Shown here: piece after piece, positions 32,209 to 41,698 of the stretch
Numbering within the stretch: the first letter of the stretch is position 1
How the letters are laid out: the number at the start of each line of letters is the position of its first letter
Translations under genes and position numbers: made by a program
The notes under the pieces: model-generated
Database searches by the model: none
Told to the model about the DNA's origin: nothing
The model's input: the letters and a program-made list of their open reading frames with translations, nothing else
Assembly (NCBI GenBank): GCA_951812395.1
Contig: CATOSD010000001.1
Location: 434,001 to 498,000 of the forward strand
DNA from: an uncultured Dehalococcoidia bacterium
Lineage (GTDB): Bacteria; Chloroflexota; Dehalococcoidia; Lucifugimonadales; CATOSD01
Direction of reading: 5' to 3'
DNA length: 64,000 nt

Positions 32209-33084
32209 GTGAAGCTGCACCTGGTAGACGGCACCTACGAGCTGTTCCGCGCCCACTTCGGCATGCCCGCGCAGTCCGCGCCGGACGGCCGCCCGGTCGC
32301 GGCGGTCCGCGGTCTGATCCAGACGCTGCTCCTGCTGCTGAGGCAGGACGACGTGAGCCACGTCGCCGTGGCTTTCGACCACGTAATCCCGTCGTTTCGC
32401 AACGAGCTGTTCGACGGCTACAAGACCGGCGAGGACGCTCCCGCGGACGTGCTGGCGCAATTCGAGCTGGCCGAGCGCGCCGCCTCCGCCCTCGGCTTGG
32501 TGGTGTGGTCCATGGTCGAGTTCGAGGCCGACGACGCCATCGCCGCCGCGGCCGCGAGGTGGGCCGACGCCCCCGGTGTGGAGCAGGTGGTGATCTGCTC
32601 GCCGGACAAGGACCTCGCCCAGATGGTGCGCGGCGACAGAGTTGTGGGCCTGGACCGGCGCAGGAAGCAGACGGTCGATGAGGCCGCCGTCCGCGACAGG
32701 TTCGGCGTGGCCCCTGCGTCCATCCCCGACTACCTGGCCTTCGTGGGCGACGCCGCCGACGGCATACCGGGCATTCCGCGCTGGGGCGCCAAGTCCGCCG
32801 CCACAATGCTGTCACGCTACGAACACATCGAGCGCATCCCGCCCGACCCGGCCGATTGGGACGTGAAGGTGCGAGGCGCCGCGGCCATGGCCGGCACGCT
32901 GGCGGAACGCCGCGACGACGCCCTGCTCTACAAGCAGCTCGCCACGCTGCGTCTGGACGTGCCCATTCGCGAGACGCTCGACGAGCTGCTGTGGCGCGGC
33001 GTCCGGCGCGACGAGTACACCGCACTCTGCGACGAGCTGGGTTTCGGCGGCCTAGCCTCTCGCCCCCACCGCTGGTATGATTAG
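32209..33084 (+). CDS. 5'-3' exonuclease (PIN/FEN fold, Pol I N-domain type)
   Basis: A 291-residue stand-alone flap nuclease, like the N-terminal domain of DNA polymerase I or ExoIX. Seen: LHLVDGTYELFRAHFG (first Asp), VAFDHVIPSFRNELFDGYKT, the acidic cluster EFEADDAIAAAAARWA, ICSPDKDLAQMV and the H3TH region YLAFVGDAADGIPGIPRWGA. The start is a GTG 8 bases after lepB, so they are one operon. It would remove RNA primers or flaps. No polymerase domain is fused. Confidence 0.92.
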   Translation: MKLHLVDGTYELFRAHFGMPAQSAPDGRPVAAVRGLIQTLLLLLRQDDVSHVAVAFDHVIPSFRNELFDGYKTGEDAPADVLAQFELAERAASALGLVVWSMVEFEADDAIAAAAARWADAPGVEQVVICSPDKDLAQMVRGDRVVGLDRRRKQTVDEAAVRDRFGVAPASIPDYLAFVGDAADGIPGIPRWGAKSAATMLSRYEHIERIPPDPADWDVKVRGAAAMAGTLAERRDDALLYKQLATLRLDVPIRETLDELLWRGVRRDEYTALCDELGFGGLASRPHRWYD

Positions 33085-33114
33085 GTGTCGCGGCAACTAA
33101 GAGCCCATCCAATA

Positions 33115-33202
33115 GGTCCCTTCCCCTTCGCAACGAGAAGGTTGAGCCGGTCCAGTAAGTCCCTTCCCCCTCGCAGGGGGAAGGTTAGGATGGGGGTGAT
33201 GA
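33115..33202. repeat. R1 palindromic repeat, one half and one full unit
   Basis: A half unit TCCCTTCCCCTTCGCAACGA and a full TCCCTTCCCCCTCGCAGGGG ending GGTTAGGATGGGGGTGATGA, between the exonuclease and HicB-like genes. Confidence 0.82.
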
Positions 33203-33233
33203 GCGGGTTGTCGGATAGGCTGTGAGGGCGACT

Positions 33234-33449
33234 ATGCAATACTCGGTAGTTGTTCACGAAGCCGAAGAAGGCGGTTTCTGGGTGGACGTACCGGCTTTGC
33301 CCGGGTGCTACTCCCAGGGCGAATCGGTGCAGGAAACCCTCGGAAACGTGAAGGAAGCGATAGGGCTGTACCTGGAAGTGCTCAAGGACGAAGGGAAGGA
33401 CGCGCCCAGGGACGACGAGGTCGTCTTTCAAGTGAACGTGGATGTGTAG
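33234..33449 (+). CDS. Orphan short HicB-type antitoxin
   Basis: A 71-residue protein with the HicB N-terminal fold: MQYSVVVHEAEEGGFWVDVP then ALPGCYSQGESVQETLGNVK and EAIGLYLEVL. It lacks a DNA-binding C-terminus, as many short HicB proteins do. The ATG at 33234 is the likely start rather than the GTG at 33222. No HicA gene lies on either side (R1 repeat upstream, SDR gene downstream), so it is an orphan. Confidence 0.85.
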   Translation: MQYSVVVHEAEEGGFWVDVPALPGCYSQGESVQETLGNVKEAIGLYLEVLKDEGKDAPRDDEVVFQVNVDV

Positions 33450-33473
33450 TGGAATGCCTGTAAGGACTCACCA

Positions 33474-34442
33474 ATGAAGATGCTGGTTCTCGGCGGTAGC
33501 CGCTTTATCGGGCTGCACCTGGTGCGGCTGCTGCACTCGCGCGGCCACGACGTGACGGTGCTGAACAGAGGCCGCACTGAGGCTAATCTGCCGGCAGGCG
33601 TGGGGCGTATATCCGCCGACCGCGACGACCCGGCCGCCCAGGCGGCGGCGCTGGGCGGCGCGGACTACGACGTCGCCTTCGACATATCCGCCTACACAAC
33701 CCACCAGCTCGGGCCCGCCATCGAGGCGCTTTCCGGACACGTGGGACGCTTCGTGTTTTGCAGCACCACATCGGTGTACGCGCCCAGCGACACCATTCCC
33801 ATATGGGAGCATTTCCCTCTCGACCGCGCGCCCGACGCCAGCAAGTACGCCCGTGACAAGATCGAGTGCGAGGACCTGCTCGCCGAGGCGCACGCGGGCG
33901 GATTCCCAATGACAATACTCAGGCCGCCATACGTGTACGGCCCTGACAACTACATCGCGGCGCGGGAGTTCAGCTACTTCGCCCGGCTCAGTCGCGGTCG
34001 CCGGATCATCATACCGGGCGACGGCCTCACCCCGATTCACCCCGTTCACGTGGACGACCTGGCAGAGGCATTCGTGGCCGCCTCCGATTCGGACTCCGCG
34101 CTGGGCGGCGCCTACACCATTTGCAGCCCCGACGCCATCACCGCCAACGGCTACGTGCGCGCCATAGCGGACGCTATGGGCGTGGCCGCCGACGTGGTGC
34201 ACGTGGAGCCGCGCGACTACGACGCCCTGGGCGAGCAGATATTCCCCTTCGAGTGGCAGGCTCCTCGCGTCTACACCACTGCCAAAGCCCTGGCCGCCCG
34301 CGACTGGGCGCCTCGCTACCACATGCGCGACGGCCTGGCTATGACCTACGAGTGGTGGATGCAGCAGGGACAAGACGGACAGGACTGGGACTTTTCCGGC
34401 GAAGACGTGGCTCTGGCCAAGCTGGGCCTGGGCGGCGCTTAG
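33474..34442 (+). CDS. NAD-dependent epimerase/dehydratase (extended SDR)
   Basis: A 322-residue extended SDR. The Rossmann motif is GGSRFIGLHLVRLLHSRGHD, with a basic residue (RGRTE) that may favour NADP. FCSTTSVYAPSDTIP holds the catalytic Ser/Thr region, then YARDKIECEDLLAEA (YxxxK), ILRPPYVYGPDNYIAAREF and PIHPVHVDDLAEAFV. Probably acts on nucleotide sugars or as an RNA-binding-type epimerase homologue; the substrate is unknown. It precedes the FecBCD-type importer by 5 bases, which suggests co-transcription. Confidence 0.92.
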   Translation: MKMLVLGGSRFIGLHLVRLLHSRGHDVTVLNRGRTEANLPAGVGRISADRDDPAAQAAALGGADYDVAFDISAYTTHQLGPAIEALSGHVGRFVFCSTTSVYAPSDTIPIWEHFPLDRAPDASKYARDKIECEDLLAEAHAGGFPMTILRPPYVYGPDNYIAAREFSYFARLSRGRRIIIPGDGLTPIHPVHVDDLAEAFVAASDSDSALGGAYTICSPDAITANGYVRAIADAMGVAADVVHVEPRDYDALGEQIFPFEWQAPRVYTTAKALAARDWAPRYHMRDGLAMTYEWWMQQGQDGQDWDFSGEDVALAKLGLGGA

Positions 34443-34447
34443 CTCGC

Positions 34448-35533
34448 ATGTCGTTGCGCAGGCACAGTAAGGCGCGCTCGCGCAAGCCACGGTTCGCTGT
34501 CGTTGTCCTCGCGCTTGCGTCACTGGCGTTGGTGGCGTTCGCCGCGTCCTGTGGCGGCGAATCCGCCGAGCCTACGCCCGTACCTACTGAGCGCCAACCG
34601 GCTGCGACTGCTACACCCCTGCCCGACGCCACGCCAACGGCGGAACCGATGTCCCTGCCAGAGACCCGCACCGTGACCGACGACACTGGCCGCGAGGTCG
34701 AGATACCGTACAGCCCGAAGAGCGTGGCCGTCACCAACGCCTGGATGGTCGAGCTGCTGATGGCGTGCGGCCACACTCCCGCGGCGCGGCCCCAGATCCC
34801 GTCCGAATACGCCTTCCCACCGGAGGCGAACGACATACCCGTGGTGACAATCTCGCACTCAGCGGGGCCTAACATGGAGGAGCTCGCGGCGGTCCGGCCC
34901 GACCTGGTGCTGGCGACACCTATGTACGCGCGCTTCGGCCCGCCCATCGAACAGGCCCTGGGCGTGCCGGTGCTGGTGTACGACCTGTCCACGGTGGACG
35001 ACATCTTGGCCAAGATGAGCGAGCTCGGCGATCTGGCCGGCTGCTCGGAGGGTGCGGAGGCGGCAGTGGCCGACCTGCGCGCGCGCATGGACGAGCAGCG
35101 CCAGAACCTGCCCGCCGACGGTCCCAGGGTGCTCGCGCTGTTCGGTTCCACCGAGGGCCTGCTGGCGTTCACTTCGGTGTCCTACCTCGGCGACATGGTG
35201 GAGCTGATGGGCGGGCAGCTCGTCGCCGCGAAAGGCCCGCCCTTCATTCACCAGGGCAGGCCCGACGCGGCGTTCACCCCGTTCAGCCTGGAAACCGTGG
35301 TAGATCAGGACCCCGACCTGGTGGTGCTCGTGCGGCACGCCAACCCCACCGACTCCCGCGAAGAGGCCCTGGAGGAGCTGTTCGACAATCCCGCGTGGCA
35401 GGGATTGCGGGCAGTGGAAGAGGGGCGCCTGCACGAGCTGTCGGAGTGGCTCTACGTGCGCTATCCCGGCCCGCGCGTCACCCGGGGGCTGGAGGAGTTG
35501 CGCTCGCTGATGTATCCGGCGGAGCAGAGGTAG
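34448..35533 (+). CDS. FecB/BtuF-type periplasmic binding lipoprotein
   Basis: A 361-residue class III binding protein for Fe-chelates, haem or corrinoids. A basic, hydrophobic signal (RFAVVVLALASLALVAFAAS) ends in a lipobox AASC; a Thr/Pro linker leads to the domain, which begins RTVTDDTGREVEIPYSPKSV. TISHSAGPNMEELAAVRPDL and the long connecting helix (LSTVDDILAKMSELGDLAGC) mark the family. It is followed by FecCD-type permease and ATPase genes. Corrinoid import would fit with cobQ in the window, but siderophore import is equally possible. Confidence 0.92.
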   Translation: MSLRRHSKARSRKPRFAVVVLALASLALVAFAASCGGESAEPTPVPTERQPAATATPLPDATPTAEPMSLPETRTVTDDTGREVEIPYSPKSVAVTNAWMVELLMACGHTPAARPQIPSEYAFPPEANDIPVVTISHSAGPNMEELAAVRPDLVLATPMYARFGPPIEQALGVPVLVYDLSTVDDILAKMSELGDLAGCSEGAEAAVADLRARMDEQRQNLPADGPRVLALFGSTEGLLAFTSVSYLGDMVELMGGQLVAAKGPPFIHQGRPDAAFTPFSLETVVDQDPDLVVLVRHANPTDSREEALEELFDNPAWQGLRAVEEGRLHELSEWLYVRYPGPRVTRGLEELRSLMYPAEQR

Positions 35534-35537
35534 CGGA

Positions 35538-36599
35538 TTGTCCCCTGCCGGAACCGCTGCCGCGGCCGCGGCGCCCGCCGCGCCGGTGTGGAGACGCGAG
35601 AGCATCAGAAGGGTCCTGACGCTCGCCGCGGGGCTCATCGTCCTCACCGCGGGCTTGTTGGCCTCATTCGCGCTGGGCGCCGTGTACGTCAGCCCCGCCG
35701 ATGTGGTGGACGCGATTTTCGGCGAGTCCGACCGCGTAAGCCGACAAATTGTGTGGAATCTGCGAATACCGCGCTCGCTGCTCGCTTGCCTCGTGGGCGC
35801 CAACCTCGCCGTCGCCGGAGCGCTGCTTCAGGGCATAATGCGTAACCCGCTGGCCGCGCCCACAACCGTTGGCGTCTCCTCCGGCGCGGGACTCGCGGCG
35901 ACCGCCGTGCTCATTCTCGCCCCGGGGTTGCCGGCGTTTCTTCCCCTGATCGCATTCTCCGGCGGCATGACCGCCGCCGTCGTCGTCTACCTGCTGTCGT
36001 GGCAACCGGCGCTGGGAACGTCACCCGTGCGCATGATCCTGGCGGGTGTGGCTATCACCACAATGCTCGGCGCGCTCACCACGGGACTGATGACGGCGTA
36101 CAGCGATCGCGTGCAGCCCGTGGTGCTGTGGATGGCGGGAAACCTCGTGGCGCGGAGCTGGAACCACTTCGGGCTGGTCTGGCCGTACAGCCTGCTCGGA
36201 CTGGCGGGGGCGCTGCTGCTGGTGCGCCATCTCAACGTGATGCAACTCGGCGACGAAACCGCTCGCGGCTTGGGCGTGCCGGTCGAGAGGGTGCGGTTCA
36301 TCGCAATGGCCATAGCGTCGCTGCTCGCCGCGTCGGCGGTCAGCGTGGCCGGCTTGGTGGGATTCGTGGGCCTCATGGTGCCCCACGTCATGCGGCTGCT
36401 GGGCGGGCACAACCACGCCTACGTCGTGGCGGCGTCGGCGGTGGGAGGCGCGACGCTGCTGGTGTGGGCCGATCTCGCCGCGCGGCTGGTGATAGCGCCT
36501 CTGGAGGTGCCGGTCGGCATCCTGACCGCGCTGCTCGGCGGCCCATTCTTCATCTTCCTGCTTTACAAGCGCCGGTTCATAGGTGGCAGAGGCGTCTAG
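35538..36599 (+). CDS. FecCD/BtuC-type ABC permease
   Basis: A 353-residue, roughly ten-TM permease of the FecCD family. Signatures: WNLRIPRSLLACLVGANLAV, GALLQGIMRNPLAAPTTVGV and the coupling-helix region GLVGFVGLMVPHVMRLLGGH. The C-terminus GGPFFIFLLYKRRF is complete. It starts with a TTG 4 bases after the binding-protein stop. A single permease implies a homodimer, as in BtuCD. Confidence 0.93.
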   Translation: MSPAGTAAAAAAPAAPVWRRESIRRVLTLAAGLIVLTAGLLASFALGAVYVSPADVVDAIFGESDRVSRQIVWNLRIPRSLLACLVGANLAVAGALLQGIMRNPLAAPTTVGVSSGAGLAATAVLILAPGLPAFLPLIAFSGGMTAAVVVYLLSWQPALGTSPVRMILAGVAITTMLGALTTGLMTAYSDRVQPVVLWMAGNLVARSWNHFGLVWPYSLLGLAGALLLVRHLNVMQLGDETARGLGVPVERVRFIAMAIASLLAASAVSVAGLVGFVGLMVPHVMRLLGGHNHAYVVAASAVGGATLLVWADLAARLVIAPLEVPVGILTALLGGPFFIFLLYKRRFIGGRGV

Positions 36600-36675
36600 C
36601 ACGCCGCGGCTCGGCGCCGACAGTCGCAGGGGCAGGTTCCATACCAGCTATGATGGACATGACGAGGACCACGCC

Positions 36676-37464
36676 ATGACAGGGACGCCACCGCACATAG
36701 GCGCACAGGGGCTGGAGCTCGCCTACGAAGGCAAGCCGGCCCTCGCGGGAGTCGACCTGCGCGTCGCCAGGGGCGAGATGGTCGGTATCATCGGGCGCAA
36801 CGGCTCCGGCAAGTCCACGTTGCTCAAGCTCATCGGAAGGCTGCTCTCGCCAGGCGCGGGCGCCGTGCACCTCGACGGCAAGTTACTGGCGTCTCTGCCC
36901 ACGGGAGAGCTGGCACGGAGCATGGCGATGCTTCCGCAGTCGCCGGTTCCGCCGGCCGAACTGACGGTGCGGGAGCTGGTGGGCTACGGACGCTATCCCC
37001 ACGTGCCGTGGCTGAGGCGTTTCGGCGGACAGGACCGCGCCGTAATAGAGCGCGCCATCCAGGCTTGCCGGCTGGAGGAGTTGGCCGGCCGCCGGTTGGA
37101 CAGCCTGTCCGGAGGCGAGCGGCAGAAGGCGTGGGTTGCGATGGCGCTGGCGCAGCAGCCGCGGGTGATGCTGCTGGACGAGCCGGTGACGTTTCTGGAC
37201 CTGGGACAGCAGCTCGAGGTGATGGACCTGATCAGTCGGCTGAACCGCGATGAGGGGATAACGGTGGTGGCCGTGATGCACGACCTGAACCTGGCGGCGC
37301 GCTACTGCGAGCGGCTGGTGGCGCTGGAGAAGGGCAGGATACACGCCGACGGCCCAACGGACGAGGTGATGAGCCCCGGCGTCCTGCGCGAGGTGTTCGG
37401 CATAGAGGCCCGCATCGGCAGCGACCCGGTCACAGGCCGCCCGGTGTGCTACCCGTACCTGTAA
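36676..37464 (+). CDS. FecE/BtuD-type ABC ATPase
   Basis: A 262-residue ATPase of the importer. Walker A is GRNGSGKSTL, the signature SLSGGERQKAWVAMALAQQP, Walker B VMLLDEPVTFLDLGQQLEVM and the switch His in VVAVMHDLNLAARY. I chose the ATG at 36676 with GAGG upstream; the open frame to 36583 would add an unrelated N-terminus. Its last 89 bases (from codon GVLREVFGIEARIGSDPV on) recur at 41699-41787, on the far side of the helicase gene. Confidence 0.94.
   Translation: MTGTPPHIGAQGLELAYEGKPALAGVDLRVARGEMVGIIGRNGSGKSTLLKLIGRLLSPGAGAVHLDGKLLASLPTGELARSMAMLPQSPVPPAELTVRELVGYGRYPHVPWLRRFGGQDRAVIERAIQACRLEELAGRRLDSLSGGERQKAWVAMALAQQPRVMLLDEPVTFLDLGQQLEVMDLISRLNRDEGITVVAVMHDLNLAARYCERLVALEKGRIHADGPTDEVMSPGVLREVFGIEARIGSDPVTGRPVCYPYL
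37375..37463 (+). repeat. Left copy of an 89-bp direct repeat (ATPase gene 3' end)
   Basis: From CCCGGCGTCCTGCGCGAGGT to CTACCCGTACCTGTA, identical at 87 of 89 positions with 41699-41787, same orientation, 4,324 bases apart. The differences are GAG/GCG and ACA/ACC at two codons. Similarity seems to trail on weakly past the stop (CTGGAGGGG compared with TTGGAGGGG). Confidence 0.95.
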
Positions 37465-37532
37465 TGGGGGAAGAGACTGCAATCTTCCGTCAGCTGGAGG
37501 GGTGGCGTCGATTGGCCCAGCAGACCGGCGCC

Positions 37533-37566
37533 CTACAGGGGCCGCCGCCTGGGGCGGCCCCTGTAG
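37533..37566. terminator. Perfect hairpin between convergent importer ATPase and helicase genes
   Basis: Arms CTACAGGGGCCGCC and GGCGGCCCCTGTAG (14 bp, perfect) around a six-base loop. It overlaps the last codons and stop of the helicase gene. On the plus strand TTTTT follows nine bases later, so it could end the importer transcript. A bidirectional role is possible. Confidence 0.6.
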
Positions 37567-40500
37567 GATCGGTTTTTCGGGCGAGCGTCTCTTATTGCCG
37601 CCGTGAGAGCTTGCGTTATTCGGCTTCCCGAACGCTTGAAGCCAAGCTCTCTCATCATTTCCCTCATAAGGTCTTCATCGGTGCGCAGCAGGGTATCGGA
37701 CTCTATCCAGCGGGCCAGAGACACAAGCTGCCCGTGGCCATAGTCGCCGATGCTGTTGTAGCCACTCATCCCTCTGCGAGGAACTCCGGGGCGCGGGCCG
37801 CGTCGTGGTGTTGGGCTACTCACCGGATTGGATGACGACGGTTCGGGAATTGGCGTTGGACCACCTTTATCGGACGCCGCAACCGCCTCTTTCCAGGCTT
37901 CTAAGGCTTTGTCGAGTTCAGCTTCACGGTTGCGAAACCACGCCGTAGACCAAATGCGATGGAATCGCCAGCCCTTGTCTTCCAATACCTGCTGCCTAAG
38001 TCGATCGCGGTCACGAGCGGTTGGAGCGGAATGATACATGGCTCCGTCCGCTTCTATGGCGAGCACCATACGTCCAGGCTCGTCAGGATGGGCGCAAGCG
38101 AAATCAACGCGATAGCCAGACACGCCGTATTGGGGAGTAACGGGGATTCCGCGTCGCTCAAGGCCTTCCTTGATGGCAAGCTCGAATGGATTGAGCGGGA
38201 TGTTCTGAACGTCGGCGCCTAAGTCCCGTCCACCTGAAGTCGCGAATTCAATATACCGGCGTAGCAGGTCGACACCCTTCGCGGTGGATCGACCCGGGGA
38301 CATGTCGTGGTGGCTAAACGAAGACACGACCGTGAGGCGCGAGCGGGCGCGTGTAACGGCGACGTTCAGTCTGCGTTCGCCTCCTTCTTGTAGCATCGGT
38401 CCAAAGCGGTAGGGGAGATTCCCGTTGGCGTCCTTGTGATAACCGACGCTTAAGATTATGGCGTCGCGTTCGTCACCCTGTACTCGTTCGATGTTCTTGA
38501 CAAAGAAGCGCTCCTCATTCTTCTCAGCGAAGAATTCGTCGAGCGAAGGGTCATTCATTTCGGCGAGGCGACGCATGAGTGTGTTTTCGATGTTGTCGGC
38601 GTGATGCTGTCCAAATGCTATCACGCCAAGTGTCTCCCTTGGCTTTACACGAGCGTGCTCGAGAATGAGTTCGACCACCTTTTCTACCTCATCGGGGTTA
38701 GAACGTGTGCCGCTGACGCCGACGATTGGCCGGAATGGGATGAGGTAGTGTGTGACAGGTGTGTTGACAGTTGCGCCAGGGAAGGCAGTCAATGAGCCGC
38801 CGTAGATATGGATGTTGGAGAAAGCGATTAGACGGTCATCACGGCTGCGGTAGTGCCATTGCAGCATGTTGTCGCGGAGAAGTGTACCGGCTGCGTCGAG
38901 CAGGGACTCGATGTCGCCCGTGACGGCCAAGACATCATCGTTATGGTCATCGTCGTCATCGTCGCTCTGACTGCGGCCGAAGAACGAAGTTGGTGGAAGT
39001 TGACGACTATCGCCGGCAATCACAGCTTGGGGGGCACGAGCGAGACTGCCAATAGCCTCGGCTGGTGGAATCTGAGAGGCCTCATCGAATATGACCACGT
39101 CGAAGAGTCGCAGGTCTGCTGGAATCAGCTCAGCGGCCAATATGGGTGACATTGTCCAGCATGGCCGGAGTGTGGAGAGAACGTGGGGAGCTCTCTCCAA
39201 CAGCTGGCGTGCGCTAAGGTGACGACGTTTCAAGGCGGCCTGATGCCGTACCAATCTGGCTTCGTCTGGGTGGTTGTTCATAGTTTCGATGATGGCTTCC
39301 GCGGTGAGGCGGCGAACACGTTGGGGTGTAGAATCGCGATGCTTGCCATCCGCATCGGCGAACTCGTCCCGGTGGCGTGAGTAGGCGTCGCTGCTGAATG
39401 CGGCCAGCCGGGAGTCTTCAAACTCAAGCTCTTCAAGGACGCGCTCAATCCAGGCGTGTTCCACCGCTTGCGCCGCATATTCGGGCGCTATGTCCTTACC
39501 AACACGCTCGATTACATTCTCAATTCCCAAGCTCCTGAACCGTGCTTCTAGTTTACGGATTCGGGGAAGTCTGGCCGCGACGTTAATGTCAGATGCAATT
39601 CGATCGACCGCACCAGCCAACCGCTCGTGAGTTAAGTGGGGTAGGCTGTCAAGACCTGCCACTGATGAAAGTGCGGCAAGTTTGTCTTCAAATGCATCGA
39701 CGCTCGTAACCGCGAAATCTGCCTTTCCTGATGCGAGCGATAGCTTACTGCGGGCTCCCAATGCCTCCTTTGTCGTTCGGTACTCTTTCGACAAGACCTG
39801 GGCCTTCATGCGCAACCGCCAAGACCCACTCGCTACCGCCAGAAAACGGGCCGTTCTTCCCCATTCCCCAACTGTTTTTGGACGGGATAGCTTAGCCTCA
39901 TTCAGCACACCGAAAAGGACATCGCGGGCGCGCGGAAGGAATTCTTCCTTGATGTCGCGAGCCAGCTCAAAGGCACATTGTGCGCTCTCTTCCGTGGTGA
40001 TGGTGGTCTCTGCCCAGTCTGGATGGCTCTCGGCCAAGCTATGGCCGCCGAGACCAATCCACTCCCTAACGTCGTCGGCAAGCCTTTCAAAACTGTCTCC
40101 GTCGATAGAACGCGCAGAATCGGCAGGAAGACGCATTGGGGTTCGAGCGCCTTCAGGAATGCCAAGTAGCCGTTGGCGCAGTTCAAACACGCTGAGACTC
40201 CAAGGGTTACGTAGACTGTGAAGTGCGTCGTCGTTTGCGATGAGTGGATCGCGATGTGTTTGGAGGCGACGGTGGAGTGAAGAGTAGTCCTGCTCTGGAA
40301 TCGTGGCGACCTTTTCCAGAGAGTCGGCGAGCGAGCGAGCGAATTCACGCCGAGAAGTAACGCCGCCATGCATGTCCATGACAAGGTCGTCGAGGCCCAC
40401 ATGCACCAGCCGCTTCGTAACGGCTTCGATGGCCGCTCTCTTCTCGGCGACGAAGAGTACTCGTTTGCCACCGGCAATAAGCGCCGTGATTAAGTTAGCG

Positions 40501-41465
40501 ATGGTCTGGGACTTGCCTGTACCGGGTGGCCCCTGTATGACGAGAGACTCGCCCCCGAGCGCTCGATTTATTGCCACATGTTGACTGGAGTCAGCGTCGA
40601 GTGCCAGAAATTCGCTCGCCGGAGGATCAAAATCAGGTTGGCTGGGGTTCGGATCGCAGATGCGCGAAGCGATCGACTTGCGCGCTCCCTCATCACCAGC
40701 GAAAGCGGCGACTATGTCGTTTTCGGCAAACAAATCCGCATTGTTTTCCAGATCATCGACAAGCGGCTGTGTAGAGTAGGAGAAGCCAGATACAACGATG
40801 CGACGGTCGATGGTCAGGTCAGGAAGGTTCTTCCACGACTTCTCGAGTCGATTCAACAGGAAGGAGAACTCTTCATAGTTGGTTGGCTGTTTTTCGGCGA
40901 CAACGGCCTCGTCTGGGTCTGTCTCCATGTCGTGCTCGGTGCGCAGGATGTGGGCCAATACTGGGCTGAGGAATGCCTCTCCTGCAATTTCAATCTTGAA
41001 ATCACGGGCAGCAGCGCCAGTGGCTTCGACGGTCAGCGGCAAGAGGAGAACCGGTGCGTTCGGAGGAAGGCCGGAGTCGACCTCCCACTTCGCCAACCCA
41101 ATTGCGGTGAACAAGGTCTCGATGCCTTTCTCCTCAAGGTTTGTGAGTGCGGCCTTGTGGATGGCGACCAGGCGGCGGCGAGCGTCGCCGAAGTCGACCC
41201 CGCCCTCCGAGTCGATTGGTGCATCCTCAAAGAGGGGGGCATCTACAAAGAGAGCGCTCAGTCTAACTGCCCTACCGGAGAGCAGTCTGTCCAACGTGAG
41301 AGGGTCTGGCCCATGTGTTGGTTGGGGCGTGAGATCGAGCGTCCCTGTCTTCAAGTCGCGGTATCGACGAAGCCGGTTGCGACCTGAGGTGTCAACGAGG
41401 TCTCTCTGCCACCTCTTGGCGGCCCGGCGGACGGCTTCAATGCGGCTAACACTTACTGATGGCAT
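37533..41465 (-). CDS. DUF4011 superfamily 1 helicase with C-terminal PD-(D/E)XK (Vsr/DUF559-like) nuclease
   Basis: From the ATG at 41465 it has 1,310 residues; a TTG at 41564 would add 33. In order: DUF4011-type N-terminus (AAKRWQRDLVDTSGRNRLRR), SF1 Walker A VIQGPPGTGKSQTIANLITA (about residue 312 from this start), a long helical insert, Walker B FDVVIFDEASQIPPAEAIGS, motif III GDSRQLPPTSFF, an acidic QSDDDDDDHNDD insert, FVKNIERVQGDERDAIILSV and motif VI RRLNVAVTRARSRLTVVSS. A nuclease follows (VDFACAHPDE then LAIEADGAMYHSAPTARDRD), a Pro-rich linker and a small C-domain (DEDLMREMMRELGFKRSGSR). COG1112-type helicases occur in antiphage systems such as Mokosh. Here no partner is present and the whole gene lies between two copies of an ATPase 3' end. 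Function in defence is inference. Confidence 0.92.
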   Translation of the reverse strand: MPSVSVSRIEAVRRAAKRWQRDLVDTSGRNRLRRYRDLKTGTLDLTPQPTHGPDPLTLDRLLSGRAVRLSALFVDAPLFEDAPIDSEGGVDFGDARRRLVAIHKAALTNLEEKGIETLFTAIGLAKWEVDSGLPPNAPVLLLPLTVEATGAAARDFKIEIAGEAFLSPVLAHILRTEHDMETDPDEAVVAEKQPTNYEEFSFLLNRLEKSWKNLPDLTIDRRIVVSGFSYSTQPLVDDLENNADLFAENDIVAAFAGDEGARKSIASRICDPNPSQPDFDPPASEFLALDADSSQHVAINRALGGESLVIQGPPGTGKSQTIANLITALIAGGKRVLFVAEKRAAIEAVTKRLVHVGLDDLVMDMHGGVTSRREFARSLADSLEKVATIPEQDYSSLHRRLQTHRDPLIANDDALHSLRNPWSLSVFELRQRLLGIPEGARTPMRLPADSARSIDGDSFERLADDVREWIGLGGHSLAESHPDWAETTITTEESAQCAFELARDIKEEFLPRARDVLFGVLNEAKLSRPKTVGEWGRTARFLAVASGSWRLRMKAQVLSKEYRTTKEALGARSKLSLASGKADFAVTSVDAFEDKLAALSSVAGLDSLPHLTHERLAGAVDRIASDINVAARLPRIRKLEARFRSLGIENVIERVGKDIAPEYAAQAVEHAWIERVLEELEFEDSRLAAFSSDAYSRHRDEFADADGKHRDSTPQRVRRLTAEAIIETMNNHPDEARLVRHQAALKRRHLSARQLLERAPHVLSTLRPCWTMSPILAAELIPADLRLFDVVIFDEASQIPPAEAIGSLARAPQAVIAGDSRQLPPTSFFGRSQSDDDDDDHNDDVLAVTGDIESLLDAAGTLLRDNMLQWHYRSRDDRLIAFSNIHIYGGSLTAFPGATVNTPVTHYLIPFRPIVGVSGTRSNPDEVEKVVELILEHARVKPRETLGVIAFGQHHADNIENTLMRRLAEMNDPSLDEFFAEKNEERFFVKNIERVQGDERDAIILSVGYHKDANGNLPYRFGPMLQEGGERRLNVAVTRARSRLTVVSSFSHHDMSPGRSTAKGVDLLRRYIEFATSGGRDLGADVQNIPLNPFELAIKEGLERRGIPVTPQYGVSGYRVDFACAHPDEPGRMVLAIEADGAMYHSAPTARDRDRLRQQVLEDKGWRFHRIWSTAWFRNREAELDKALEAWKEAVAASDKGGPTPIPEPSSSNPVSSPTPRRGPRPGVPRRGMSGYNSIGDYGHGQLVSLARWIESDTLLRTDEDLMREMMRELGFKRSGSRITQALTAAIRDARPKNRSYRGRPRRRPL

Positions 41466-41698
41466 ATGACCAGTGTCCTTTGCAACCTCCGTAGCAGCGA
41501 AATCACCCAGTTGGAATACTATACCGTCATTTGGAACTGTGGGGGTGAAACTGCTCGAATGCAAGCGCTTGGAGTTGACGAGTCGGTTCCCAAGCGGGGC
41601 CTGTCGTAGACCATGTCGTTTCGGCGGCCGCCGAGGAACCTCACCCTAGACGAAAGCAGCGAACTGGCACTTAGCGAGAAACCCTGCTCGCATGTGGG

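Noticed and set aside
33474..37464. A cobalamin riboswitch before the FecBCD/BtuFCD-type importer
   Set aside because: The importer starts 5 bases after the SDR gene and no B12-box-like sequence is seen before the SDR gene.
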